Assembly (NCBI GenBank): GCA_031308135.1
Contig: JAHLJT010000631.1
Coordinates: 35,387,522-35,451,521 of the forward strand
Length of the DNA stretch: 64,000 nucleotides
DNA from: Acheta domesticus
Lineage: Eukaryota > Arthropoda > Insecta > Orthoptera > Gryllidae
Direction: 5' to 3'
The position numbers and the translations under genes are program-made. Positions 32,847 to 42,998 of this stretch are shown piece by piece; positions within the stretch are counted from its first letter, which is position 1, and every line of letters starts with the position of its first letter. The notes under the pieces were generated by a model, which was given only the letters and a program-made list of their open reading frames with translations, searched no databases and was not told the origin of the DNA.

Positions 32847-35558
32847 TTAGTTTTCATCTGAGAATATATTGAGGAAGGTGTGTAGAGGATGTCTGTTGCG
32901 GATTCGGGTCGGAAATTCGTTAAGTGTGGCTAGGTTGTAGTGGGCTATTTGGTTTATTGAGGATATATTTGAGTAGAAATTGTTGGAGAGATGAGCGATG
33001 TGATGATTGATGGTTGGTAAATGTAATTCCCTGTGTAGTTGATCATTTGAAATGAACCATGGGGCGTGAGTGGCTAATCTTAAGAATTTGTTTTGCATTA
33101 TTTGGATTTTATTGATGTTTGTCTGTGAAGCGTTCGTCCAGATGGGGCAAGCGTATAGCATTAGAGGTCTGATTATTGTCTTATACAGGGCGATGGCATT
33201 GTTTAAGGAGAGACTGATTTTGTGATTTAGTAGTGGTTTTAGTTGAATTAATTTGATTTTGGTTTGTTGAATTTTCGTTGCTATGTGAGATTTCCAGGTT
33301 AATCTTGTGTCGAAGTTTAGTCCTAAGTATTTAACAGTTTGGTTGTACGGGGTCCAGGGAATTGTGTTGTTGTTAATTTGGAGTGGGGTGGGTGTGGCGA
33401 ATGTTCTGAGAGAGAATATTTTGGCTGTTGATTTTGACGGATTAAGCTTAATTTTCCATTTTAGAGACCAATCTTCTATGTTTTTCAGATGCATTTGAAT
33501 TTTATTGCAAATGTGACTTACTGAATGGTGAGACATGAAGATGGCAGTATCGTCAGTAAATTGTGCGATATGTGTGTAGGGAGAGGTAGGTATATCAGAT
33601 GTGTATAGGTTGAAAAGGGTGGGTGAAAGGGGGGAACCTTGGGGAAGTCCTGCTTTTATTCTGCGGGGGTTGGAAACATGCTTATCGACAGTTACTGTAA
33701 ATGTTCTGTCTGTTATGAAACTTTTGATGATTTGTAGTAGATAATTTGGAGTTCCTATAGATTTTAGTTTATATATTAAGCCCGGGTGCCAAACTCTGTC
33801 GAAAGCCTGTGAAATATCCAGGAAGGTGGCTACTGTGTGTTGTTTGCTCTGGAAGGCTGTGTGGATGTGTTCGAATATTCTAAGTAGCTGGTGTGATGTG
33901 GATAATTTATTGATGAAGCCAAATTGATGTTTTGGTATGGACTGGGTTATGTTTAGATGGTTGTTAATTCTTTTTAGTATTATTTTTTCTAAAATTTTGG
34001 ATAGGGATGGGAGGAGACTGATTGGCCTATAGCTTTCGGTATTGTTATGGTTTTTATGAGGTTTGGGTACGGGGATTATTTCGGAATTTTTCCAGTATAA
34101 TTGGAAAGTATCCGGTTCTCAGAATTGAGTTGTAAATATTGTTAATGTAGGCTATTGCGGGGTTAGGCAAGTTTTTCAATATAACATTACTAATTTTATC
34201 ATGGCCAGGTGCTTTTTTAAGGGGGAGATTTTTAATAAAGTTTTTGATTTCATTTGGGGAACTAAATTTTATTCTATGTGGGATGTTATAATTGGGTGCA
34301 GATACTGATTGTGTTATATCCATGTGATCGAAATGTGTGGGAGTACTATTAGGGGTGAATGATTGCTCAAAGTGATCTGCCAGAGCTTCTGCTTTCTCTG
34401 CTGGTGCATACTTTTTGCCTGTAGGTGTGTTTAGCGGTGGTATAATTGTTTTCTTTTTTAGAACATTTTTGGTGAACTGCCAAAGCGAATTGTTTCTTGT
34501 ACTCAGTGATTGAATTAGTTTATTATATGTTGAGTGGTTAAAATCTATTATTGCTCTTTTCGTTATTGTAGTGAGTAAGTTCAATTCTTTTTTCACTTGA
34601 GTCGATTTTGTTATATTCCATAGTCTTCTGGTTTTATTTTTAATTTTAATTAAGTTTAGTTGGTCTTGGGTAGTTTTGTGTTGTGTGTTTTTGTGACGTA
34701 TGGAGGTTTATTGTCTTGCAGGGATTTGACTGTGTTGATAATTATATTATTTAATCGTGTAATTTATTGTTCGATTTCCAGTGGGGTATTTAACGTTTTA
34801 AATTGTGGCATTTTATTAATGATTATTTTTTTAAATGTTTTCCAATTAATTCGCGTGTTTAATGAGTGGGTGGGGTTATGTGAGGGGGAAAGATGCTGGG
34901 TTGAAATGATAACAGGAAGATGATCAGAATCCAATTCAAATAAGGCAGAACTATAGAATTTGATTTGTGTGTTAGTTATTACAATATCCAGAATATCCGG
35001 GAATTTGTTTTGGTCGTGAGGGTAGTATGTTGGTTCAGGGGGAGGGATTAGATGTAGTTTTAAATCTGATATAATTTTATACAATTGTAATCCAGCGGTA
35101 TTGGAAGTTCTACAGCCCCAGTGAACGACCTTGGAATTGAGATCTCCGACAAGTATTGTGGGGGTGTTTTGTTGGAATAGTAATCCAAAATTGGTACTAT
35201 GAATTTTGATTTTAGGAGGTTTGTAAGCTGCTATGAGAGTTATTATTCTGTTGTCTAGTGGAAATTTAATGGCTACTGTTTCTATTCCAGGGGTATGGGG
35301 TAAATTACTTTGGATATAAGGTATAGATTTTTCGATCAGAATTAAAACACCACCTCCATTTGAGTTTATTCTGTCTGATCTATGATTATTATATCCAGGA
35401 ATTTTGAATGTTTCATTTGGTTTTAAATGTGTTTCGGTGATACATGCTAATTTAATCTCTTTGGCTTTTAGGAAGTATGATAACTCTGCTTTCTTATTGT
35501 TTATGCCGTTGGCATTCCAATTTAGTATATTTAGTTTGTTATGGTGCTGTAGAGCCAT
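32847..35558 (-). pseudogene. Jockey-like ORF2: APE endonuclease plus reverse transcriptase, broken
   Basis: It encodes the polyprotein that nicks target DNA and copies the element RNA. The start ATG (35558-35556) lies 8 nt after the ORF1 stop. The endonuclease (about residues 1-240) shows NWNANGI, ITETHLKP, GDLNSKVVHWG and SDHLPV, all key APE motifs. A stop at 34766-34764 and a frameshift near 34680 separate it from the RT. The RT has KAPGHDKI, then after a frameshift near 34097 IPVPKP, SYRPISLLP, motif A FLDISQAFDRVW, motif B AGLPQGSPLSP and motif C FTDD (33549-33554; YADD/FADD is usual, both aspartates kept). From about 34095 to the stop at 32847 the frame is open. The C-terminal CPIWTNA region is present. 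With lesions ignored the length is about 900 codons, normal for Jockey. Confidence 0.95.
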
Positions 35559-35566
35559 GATTATTA

Positions 35567-35680
35567 TTAAAGTATGATGACAATGAGATTTGTATATTGC
35601 TGATGATTGCTGGGATGATTGAGTTGATTATATTTACTATATGAGTTGTGGATGGAATTTATTAGGGAGTGTATAAATGA

Positions 35681-35716
<36 letters not shown>

Positions 35717-37213
35717 GCTAGCGTTTATGTTGTTTGGTGCTTGTTGGTTGTGTAGATGAAGTGGATTCGGATTAGCGGCTGTTGTTGGAGCGGAAGTAAA
35801 GTTAGGGATGCTGTTTGTGGGTGGGAGGTTTGGGAAATTTTGACGAAGTAAGCGAAACGAGGTGTTGTTGTTGGGTCTGGTTCTGGAGTTGATTGGTTGT
35901 GAAGTTTTAGGTAGAGGTGCTTCATGAACATTTTGAGAAGCGGTTTTTACTGAGCGTAGGTCTTCACTATGAGTTCCTTTAGGGGGGTGGGGTTGAGTTA
36001 GCTTTTTGTAGAACGGGCAATCGTCAGATCGAACGTCTGCCCGATGTGGTCCATTGCAGTGTTTACAAAAAGGGGTGAGCATTTTATTTGGGCAATTTAC
36101 CGAATAGTGGTTTTGTGAGCAGTAGATACAGGCTAATGTATGATTACAATTATTTCGGGTATGACCAAAGTCTAAACATCTTAAGCATTGCACTGGACCT
36201 TTGATTCTGCGTCTTTTTTCAGCTTTCACTTTTAAGTTGCAAATTTCCGTTATTTGTAATACAATGTCTATGCTTTGCTGGCCGTTAAACTCGGCCGCTA
36301 CCACTGGTATAGGAATGTTATCTTTGTGCAGTCTTGTGACACTGATTAGCGAAGGGCACTTTTCTTTGACATCCTCGTAGATTTCCTGCAGTGATAATGA
36401 ATGGTGAACATTTTTAAATACTATGGAGAACTTTTTATTAGCGGGGTCTTTATAAGTGTGAAAACTTCTTTTAGTATTTAACAGATATTTAATTGTTTTT
36501 CTGAAGTCTGGTATTGTTTTAAACATTAGCTTTATTCTGTTGTTTATTACATTCGAGGTGAATTGATTTGAAATATTGTTTTTGATTTCTCTATTAAACT
36601 CGGATAAGTTTGTTATGTTATTCACATAAATTGGTGGAATCTTGACATTTTCGTCTTGGGTTGGGGTGATGTTTATATAAATAAACCTGGGATCAGGGTC
36701 GTTTAGCTTTTCTAAGGGGGCATATCTATTACTAATTGGCACTGCATAAACACTGTTAGCACTGTTGACTGGTTTTTTAGGGGGATGTTCATTTTCATCT
36801 GAGTCATTGAATGATCTCTTACCGCTATTTGACGCACTGTCTGCGATTTCTTTATTTTCATTCACTTGATTAGCTACGCCTTGGGTTGCATCGCTGGCAG
36901 TTTGTTGAGTACTGACCTTAGTAGCGCCGCTAGTCATTAGTTCCTGAATTTCTGGAATTGCAGTTTCCTGTACTCCCTCGTGCGGCGGATGTTGGTTGAG
37001 ATTAACATATTGAAGAATCATGTTGCCTTGTTGAGTAGCATCGATGTGATGTTCATCGTGGGATGTTGGTGTCGAGATGAATGTGGTGTCCATGGCGCCG
37101 TCTGTGTTATACAGAGTGGCCAAGACCCCGGCTATGCTTTGCCCTAGGCCAGGGCAGCTGGATGCTGGTTCACATGCAATGGTTGATGTATTTAGTGCTG
37201 CGATTAGTAGCAC
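35567..37213 (-). CDS. Jockey-like ORF1, Gag-like nucleic-acid-binding protein
   Basis: This intact frame of 548 codons from the first ATG could also start at MDTTFIST (ATG at 37093, residue 41). The second ATG is my preference because the upstream 40 residues look like translated 5' UTR. ORF1 binds element RNA and chaperones it to the nucleus. Three cysteine-histidine knuckles lie at about residues 343-399: CLRCLDFGHTRNNC (C-x2-C-x4-H-x4-C), CIYCSQNHYSVNC, and CKHCNGPHRADVRSDDC. A KKP/RRR-type basic stretch (AEKRRRIKGP) precedes them. A run of about 12 asparagines near residue 505 is encoded by an (AAT)n microsatellite. The stop lies 8 nt before the ORF2 start. Confidence 0.93.
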
Positions 37214-37354
37214 TAATAGTTGCCTCTCCAGATACTAGAAGCACGTTATACACTTTGCACTTCGGTTAATATAAACAAGCCTTAACGGCAGACACTTCAC
37301 TGTTCGGAACAGAGCTGAGCGCGATGTGTACTCCGCGACGGCTCGAAGCGAACT
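37214..37354 (-). promoter_or_regulatory. 5' UTR and presumed internal promoter of the Jockey-like element
   Basis: The 5' boundary is set by the target-site duplication. The element begins AGTTCGCTTCGAGCC on the minus strand. Jockey-clade elements carry a TATA-less internal Pol II promoter here; the start-site motif (C)AGTTCG is compatible with an initiator. Function is inferred from the family, not shown. Confidence 0.5.
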
Positions 37355-37990
37355 GTGGCACGAGTGCCACGACGAAATCGCCCCTCCACGCAGTTCCTTA
37401 CCCCGCCAACACGGTGTGGTTACTAATAACACGGTGGGGTTGTAACACGGTGGGGTTACCAATACGTTTCCTTTCCCGACGCTAGTTGCGCAGAGAACCT
37501 CGTGGCGTGCTACGGAGCCACGACGCGTGCCACTGCCACCACTAAAAGAGCTTGACACCACTGTCCTAGGTTTTGAGTCCCGACGGGGATGGAATTTTCG
37601 ATATCCTAACTATATGCCTGGGTGGAGTGTAGCTGCAGTTTGGAGGACAATTCCAACGGCCTGCTGAACTGATAGAAAGTTTTCCGTCGTATCTGAAATC
37701 AACACCAGGCGAATGTCGGAGCAGTACCCTAACCATGGACGGAGCCACGGACCGTGCGCTATCTTTCCTTCCCCTTCCTTGTCCTGTCTCACCTTATGCA
37801 CGAAAGCTTAGAGCATGTCGCGGCTGGGGCGGTGCCCCGGTGGGGGAGACACTTAAAGGGGAAATCCTCCTTAAGTCGACTTGTAGATCGTCGTCGAAAG
37901 TCTCCATCCATTTGTGGAGGAAGACCGCCACTGACCGTGATAAAACATTAACTGGCGGGACTAATGACCCTACCAATAGACACGCCCATA

Positions 37991-38384
37991 ATCATGGAAT
38001 CAATCAATTAGACCGTGTCTCTGCAACAGTTTTCGCTCTGGTTGTATATCTCCGGGTGCGTGGTAGCGCGGGATAGGGAAGGGGTGTGTCGGACCGTTGA
38101 AGCTCTTTAGAGTTGGCCGACTACTCGGTTGCAAACCACTGCTGCTCTGGGCAGTAACCTTCCTACGATGGAAGCGAATCAATCATAGATAGTGAATAGT
38201 TGAAAGAGATTTAGTTTTGGACTTTGAAACATGCCCCGTAGTCTGACGTAAAACATTTTATTTCCGACAATAGGTTAGAGTCTTGATTTTCCTTTTTTAA
38301 GCTGACAATTTAGGGCATTTTATACGACATTTGTGGGAGGGACTCTCCAAGCTATCTGACCACCTGTAAGCGGTCCAATATGAA
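37991..38384. other. Intergenic DNA, nothing recognised
   Basis: No supported feature; the 60-codon minus frame at 38000-38182 is not distinctive. Confidence 0.4.
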
Positions 38385-39566
38385 ATCAAACATATTGTGA
38401 CATACCAACATGTCACATATTTTTATGCACTAATATCTGTCGTAAATGGGGTGAATTACAAGGGTAAACAAATAGGAATATGGCGCGCTAGCAACGACAG
38501 TCGAGTGGTCGTCAAGGTCAATAAACTTCATTCGGGCCTTGAACCTGAGGGGTGCGGCTACCTGATAGTGTAAGCGGTGAAGAGATTGGTTGAAAAAGCA
38601 ATGACAGTCTAGGGCGTAGCTAGTCTATTTGGTAATCCATTGAGGGATTGGCCAGGGAGAGAGTGACAGTCTATTCATGATGGAAGTGCGTCGTTTTTTT
38701 GCTGGTAAAAAAACAGTAGAGGAGATAGGCCGAGTTTTGAAGGGCTGAAGAGAAAGATTTTTTTACATTCGGACATATGCCGTGGTGCTGTGCGGGTCAT
38801 TAATGTTATGAGATTGGGACTTGTAAATTTCTCTTTAGAGTGAATAGTTCTCGGACTCTGAATTTTTGTGATTTGTGGAAATTAGAACTTGTAAGACTTT
38901 GAGAATTCTTGAGTGCGACGAATGGAACTTGAACTTTGAACTCATACGAATTCGTTTGCATCAGGACTCGGAATATTTGTTAATAAGCAATTGTTTGTTG
39001 AACTTTAATATTTTGCGTCACGTAGTCGGGAAGAACTGGGAACTTTCGTAGTAAATTTAATTATAACGGCCAGATATTTGAGGCGGTGAGGGTTGGTGAC
39101 TCGACGGCAGTCGTGAAGAGCCGAAGAAAAGAAACTGGTATTTGGACTTGGAATTCTCGTCACCGGATGAAGAGAAACTGGTTCTGTGGGCGTCATCGAA
39201 CAAGCGCGCGCGAAGACGGGTACTGCAGTACGAGGTTCAGAAAGGTCATGACCAAAAGAACATTCTGTATTGTTATTATTATTAAGTAATAATTTTGCCT
39301 GGCAAATTGAATAAACTGTTAAGTTTCTTTTGAAATAGAAAAGATGATTTTCATTTGGCCAATTCCAGTTAATAAGTAGCTAAACATAATTTTTCAGATT
39401 CCTCGCCACTCTGTATAGATGGCAGATCGAATAATCGGCTATCAGTAGGTAATAGCGATTATTTCTTACGAAACCCATCGACCCAGCTAGCCGGATATTT
39501 ATTCTATTTTAAATAGAAGTTGAAGTGTTAATTTCAATAATAATAAACGTAACCTTTTCCTGGCGC
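38385..39566 (+). mobile_element. Possible LTR remnant with primer-binding-site-like end
   Basis: TGTGACATACCAACATGTCAC near 38396 is an inverted-repeat start like some gypsy-type LTRs. The stretch is rich in GGAACTTG/GGACTTGG-like words (38810-39150), and CCTGGCGCCCAC at about 39558-39569 resembles the TGGCGCCCA primer-binding site that directly follows many insect LTRs. No internal coding region follows and no matching 3' terminus or duplication was found. Confidence 0.3.
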
Positions 39567-40379
39567 CCACATTTAACATAAATTCGGAACGAGTTACGTC
39601 GAAACAATTCGCCCAATAATTTTTATATAAGCAGTTTGTGTGCAAGGGCAGGACATTTTAAAATTGATGATTGTTCCAATGTTTATTAATTGTATACGTT
39701 AAGTTATAATTTAGTTCTCCTTGCAGTACCATAACGAAATATGTCATTTGTAAGTATGAGTACTTATAGGAAAAGGAGGCCCAGAAATAAAGTTGTTTCC
39801 ACCTCTTGTTTTTTGTGCTGCGCACGTCTGTTCTGGCCAATAAGATTGAGAGTAGATAATTCCGGTGAACGAAGCGAACGACATCGAATTTGTCAAGTGG
39901 GAAAGAAGATAATGAAACGCTTTACGGAGTGGGTCGGTAGAGGTAGCACAGTGTGGAAAGTTGGAGAGGTCCAGGATGGCGTACTCTTAATTCCGCCAGC
40001 CACGGCGCTCTGCTCTTCAAGAGCAGGGACAAGAACGGGGCCTTCTTCTCACGGGCGCTTCCTGGCTTGGTAGCGGCTTGGTCTCTTCTATTGATTCTCA
40101 AGTTCGTTCAGTTTATTTTAAACGCAAAGACAATGAATTGTTATTTCATCAATAGCATTATATTTTTCCTCCTTTGGTTTGAGCAGTTTAAATATTTTGT
40201 TTCGCGATAATTATTGTTTTGCAAATTCTTATTTACAGAAGGCCTTCAGTTTTCGTCAGTCAAATAAGATCATTCATATCATGCGTAAGAATACATTAAT
40301 AATTGGAATTTGTATAATTTGACACACTCTACCACAGGCGGGATTATATTTAATGCCATTGTCATGAACTGCGTGTGGC
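39567..40379. other. AT-rich DNA, nothing recognised
   Basis: The 110-codon plus frame at 39741-40073 has no recognised domain. Confidence 0.4.
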
Positions 40380-42035
40380 TGCTACCGCCGTGCTCAGAAT
40401 TGTCGTGTACCTGGAGAAGGGAAGATGGTTGAGATCCGGGAGGGCAGCTTTCTTCGCGAATCTCAAGGCTACGGACCGGCAGGGGGCAGGGGGGCGGGGG
40501 AGGGGCGGACACGCGGGCGCCCTCCGCTGCGCAGAGACAATATTGACTCGCGCCTGCCGCGCGCGACCGTCCGCCACCGGCCCGGCGCCGGCGCCCGCCG
40601 AGGATAAACGCCTCCGGAGGCGACAGGTTACAAACGGAACGGGACGGCGTGGAGGCGCGGGGGAGGGACGGGAAAGAGGCGGGGACGGATGGACTGGAGT
40701 GAGGGGGAGGCGCGGGCACGGGATCGGTGTGGAGCGGGGCATGGATGAGCGCAGGGGAATGAGGTGGGGTTGAAAATGACGGCGAAACTAGGGAACAAAG
40801 CGGGTCGCATACAAGATAGAGTTGGTGGAGGAGACGGGCATGGAGGGAAGACCGAACGGTGTCGGGGCGGAGAGGGGTCGCTCTGTGGACTGGACGGGGG
40901 TTTGGGGCTGGCGTCGGGTGAAGGCAGAGTAGACCGGCAGCACTGACGGGGCGGGGGGAAGTCGGGAAAGGTAGTAATGGAATGGGACCGGTCGGGCCGA
41001 AGTGAGAGGGGGCGGCGGGGCATGAGACGGGATTGGAAATGACATCGAATGTGTGCGTGGCCACGGCGAGGTGGAGCAAAAGTAGAGGAGGGATGAAAGT
41101 GGGCTAGGGACGAGAGAGAGAGAGAGAGTGCGGGGGGAGGAAGGTGCTTGGGGGAGGGACAAGGCGGGTGTGGGGCGAGATGGCGTTGGTGGAGTAGGCG
41201 GTTGCAGAGGGAAGATTAAACCGTGTCGGAGCTGAGCGGGATCGGATTCTGGATGGAAAGAGGGGTTTGGGGCTGGGATGGGTGGAGGAGGAGCGGTTCG
41301 GCAGCGTTGATCGGAAGGGGAATGGGAATGAGGTGGGGATGGAAGCTGAGCTTGACCAGTCGGAGAGAGCGGAGACGGTGTGTGGAGGAGCATGAAGCGG
41401 GGTTGGAAATGACATCGAACGTGTGCGTGGCCACGGCGTAGTAGGGCAGGAGAGAGAGAGAGCTTGAAAGAGGGCAAGGGATGTGAGTGAGCGGGATGGG
41501 GCGAGGGAGGTATTTAAGGGTAGGGCTAGGCGGGTGTGGGGCGAGATGGCGTTGGTGGAGTAGGAGGCTGCGGAGGGAAGGCCGGATGGTGTCGAGGGGA
41601 GTGGGGCTGACTCTGGACTGGGCGGGGATTTGGGACTGGCTGCGAGAGGAGGCGGAGCGGGCCGGCAGCGTTGCCCGGACAGGGTGAAAACGGGAGTGAG
41701 GCGGGGATAGAAGGGGCTGGGCGGGCCGGAGTAAGCAGGGGCAGGGTCATGAGGCGGGGTTGGAAATGACATGGAACGTATGCGTGGCCGCGGCGAGGTG
41801 AAACAGGAGAGGGGGGGTTGAAAGTGGGCGAGGGATGTGGGTGAGCGGGGGGGTGGCGACGGAGGAGGGGAGGGGCTAGGCCTGTCCGGCGGGAGTTGGT
41901 GGCGTCGAGGCGGAGTGGGGCGGTCTTTGCACGACGACCCTCGCCGGAGGTTTTTGGGGCTGGAGGCGAGTGTTGGCGGAGCAGGCCGACAGCGTTGACG
42001 GGACGAGGAAGAAGTGCCACCGCTGGCAAACACAA
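40380..42035. repeat. Purine-rich GC-rich array with ~360-bp units
   Basis: The plus strand is strongly G/A-rich. A block 'ggttggaaatgacatcgaa(c/t)gtgtgcgtggcc' recurs at about 41032, 41402 and 41759, with a weaker match at 40769. A second block 'gggcgagatggcgttggtgg' recurs at about 41174 and 41538. Unit length is about 357-370 bp and the copies are diverged. Frames of 229-309 aa rich in Pro/Ser on the minus strand come from this composition and are not supported as genes. 40460-40620 at the left edge is CpG-rich. Confidence 0.8.
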
Positions 42036-42329
42036 GGTGGCTGCCTTACGATAAAACGAAACAGACGAAATAAGTTGAAGCGATTTAGAATCCTTGCTTC
42101 GAGAAACTTTCTTTTCTCTGTTATAACTTTAATATAAATGTTGTTAGAAGCTCAAGGGTGTCCGCAAACCAGAAAAGGAGGTAGTAACCGTGAACGTATC
42201 TTCTCATTCCAGTTTGTCTTGCTGTAAGATGGAAGTTGAATTTTGAATTACAGGTATCACGAAAGAAACTAAACCGTTTTCAATTCTTTTTAAATCCCGA
42301 CACATTAAAAAAAACACAAATTTCAAAAT

Positions 42330-42560
42330 GATAAGTATTGTAATACTGCAGATTTTTCGACAGAATAACTCCTATTGTCGGGGCGTGGTAAAGAAAAGTG
42401 GATAAATCTTGTTCCTATTCGTAATAATTTACTTCCTCTAACACGTTGTGTAGTCAGAATCCACGTTTTCTGGTCTCCTTAAATTTAAAAAGTTGATTGT
42501 CTGCAAAACGTCAGTCTGTCCATCCATTCATGCATGGTCAACGCTAGCACCTACACTATT
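42330..42560 (-). repeat. Family C dispersed repeat, reverse orientation
   Basis: On the minus strand it reads GCGTTGACCATGCATGAATG, then GGACAGACTGACGTTTTGC, 'aacgtggattctgactacac', 'gtgttagaggaagtaa' and 'tatccacttttct', the same order as the copies at 27.5, 54.9 and 57.7 kb. Confidence 0.65.
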
Positions 42561-42998
42561 CTAACGATATTCCTCAAAGAATAATCAAAACAATCTTTTT
42601 AATCCCATGAAAACTTCTTCAATCAAAACAAATTCAAGGTCCTGTGAATTTGAAAGGAACATTTTGATTTTGGGGATAGTTTACATGAAACTTCAACATT
42701 TTAAATTTTTTGTTCAAAAATGGTTTCAATTTTTTTATTAAACTTTGTCCTCGTATAGTGTGAAAGACGCTTAAATAATGGCGCAGATCTCATTTTCGTT
42801 CAAATGTCTAAATTTAAGAAAATTGCAATAGTTTAACATTTTTGAACCTCTTCCAACAATAGCAATATTGAAGACAGATATTTTTCTGTAATAAAATCTG
42901 CTCTTCTGAGACAGCTCTTCAGAAAGTTGATATTACAATTTTTCGAAAATATGTGTGGTTTTCGCGTAATTTTGTGATAAATCTTGGGAATTTTTAAA
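42561..42998. other. AT-rich DNA, nothing recognised
   Basis: No supported feature between the family C copy and the inverted-duplication arm. Confidence 0.4.

Larger units (their letters stand above)
32676..37354 (-). mobile_element. Jockey-like non-LTR retrotransposon, 4679 bp, apparently full length
   Basis: It is flanked by a perfect 10-bp target-site duplication, GTGGCACGAG, at 32666-32675 and 37355-37364. Read on the minus strand it has a 5' UTR, ORF1 (Gag-like, three zinc knuckles), ORF2 (APE endonuclease and reverse transcriptase), a short 3' UTR with AATAAA and an A-rich tail abutting the duplication. This order is that of Jockey-clade elements. ORF1 is intact but ORF2 has one stop and two frameshifts, so the copy is recent but dead. 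Confidence 0.95.
32630..37563. mobile_element. hAT-like MITE (middle layer of the nest)
   Basis: The left end CAGTGTTGTCAAGGTC (32630-32645) pairs with the right end, whose reverse complement is CAGTGGTGTCAAGCTC, 14 of 16. The CAGTG(G/T)TGTCAAG form is typical of hAT ends. Flanking 8-mers CCCTGGGG (32622-32629) and TCCTAGGT (37564-37571) match at five of eight, a decayed target-site duplication. Without the Jockey-like insertion the element is about 240 bp and non-coding, with two short ACACGGTGGGGTT repeats near 37420-37455. Confidence 0.7.
32584..37990 (+). mobile_element. Family A SINE-like repeat, copy 8 (outer layer of the nest)
   Basis: 37564-37990 carries the body in plus orientation: 'ttttgagtcccgacgggg', 'ggcctgctgaactgat', 'caacaccaggcgaatgtcgg', 'ggaccgtgcgctatctttcc', and ends in 'caatcaatcaatta'. 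32584-32629 resembles the tRNA-like head ('gcattgcctctgag', 'gagaggccct'). The two halves meet at the B box once the inner insertions are removed. The left part is short and diverged, so its assignment is less certain than the right. Confidence 0.65.

Noticed and set aside
35725..35931. 68-aa minus ORF inside ORF1
   Set aside because: Alternative frame of the Jockey-like ORF1; no independent support.
41104..42033. 309-aa minus-strand ORF and overlapping frames in the 40.3-42.0-kb block
   Set aside because: Composition artefact of a purine-rich tandem array; no domain.
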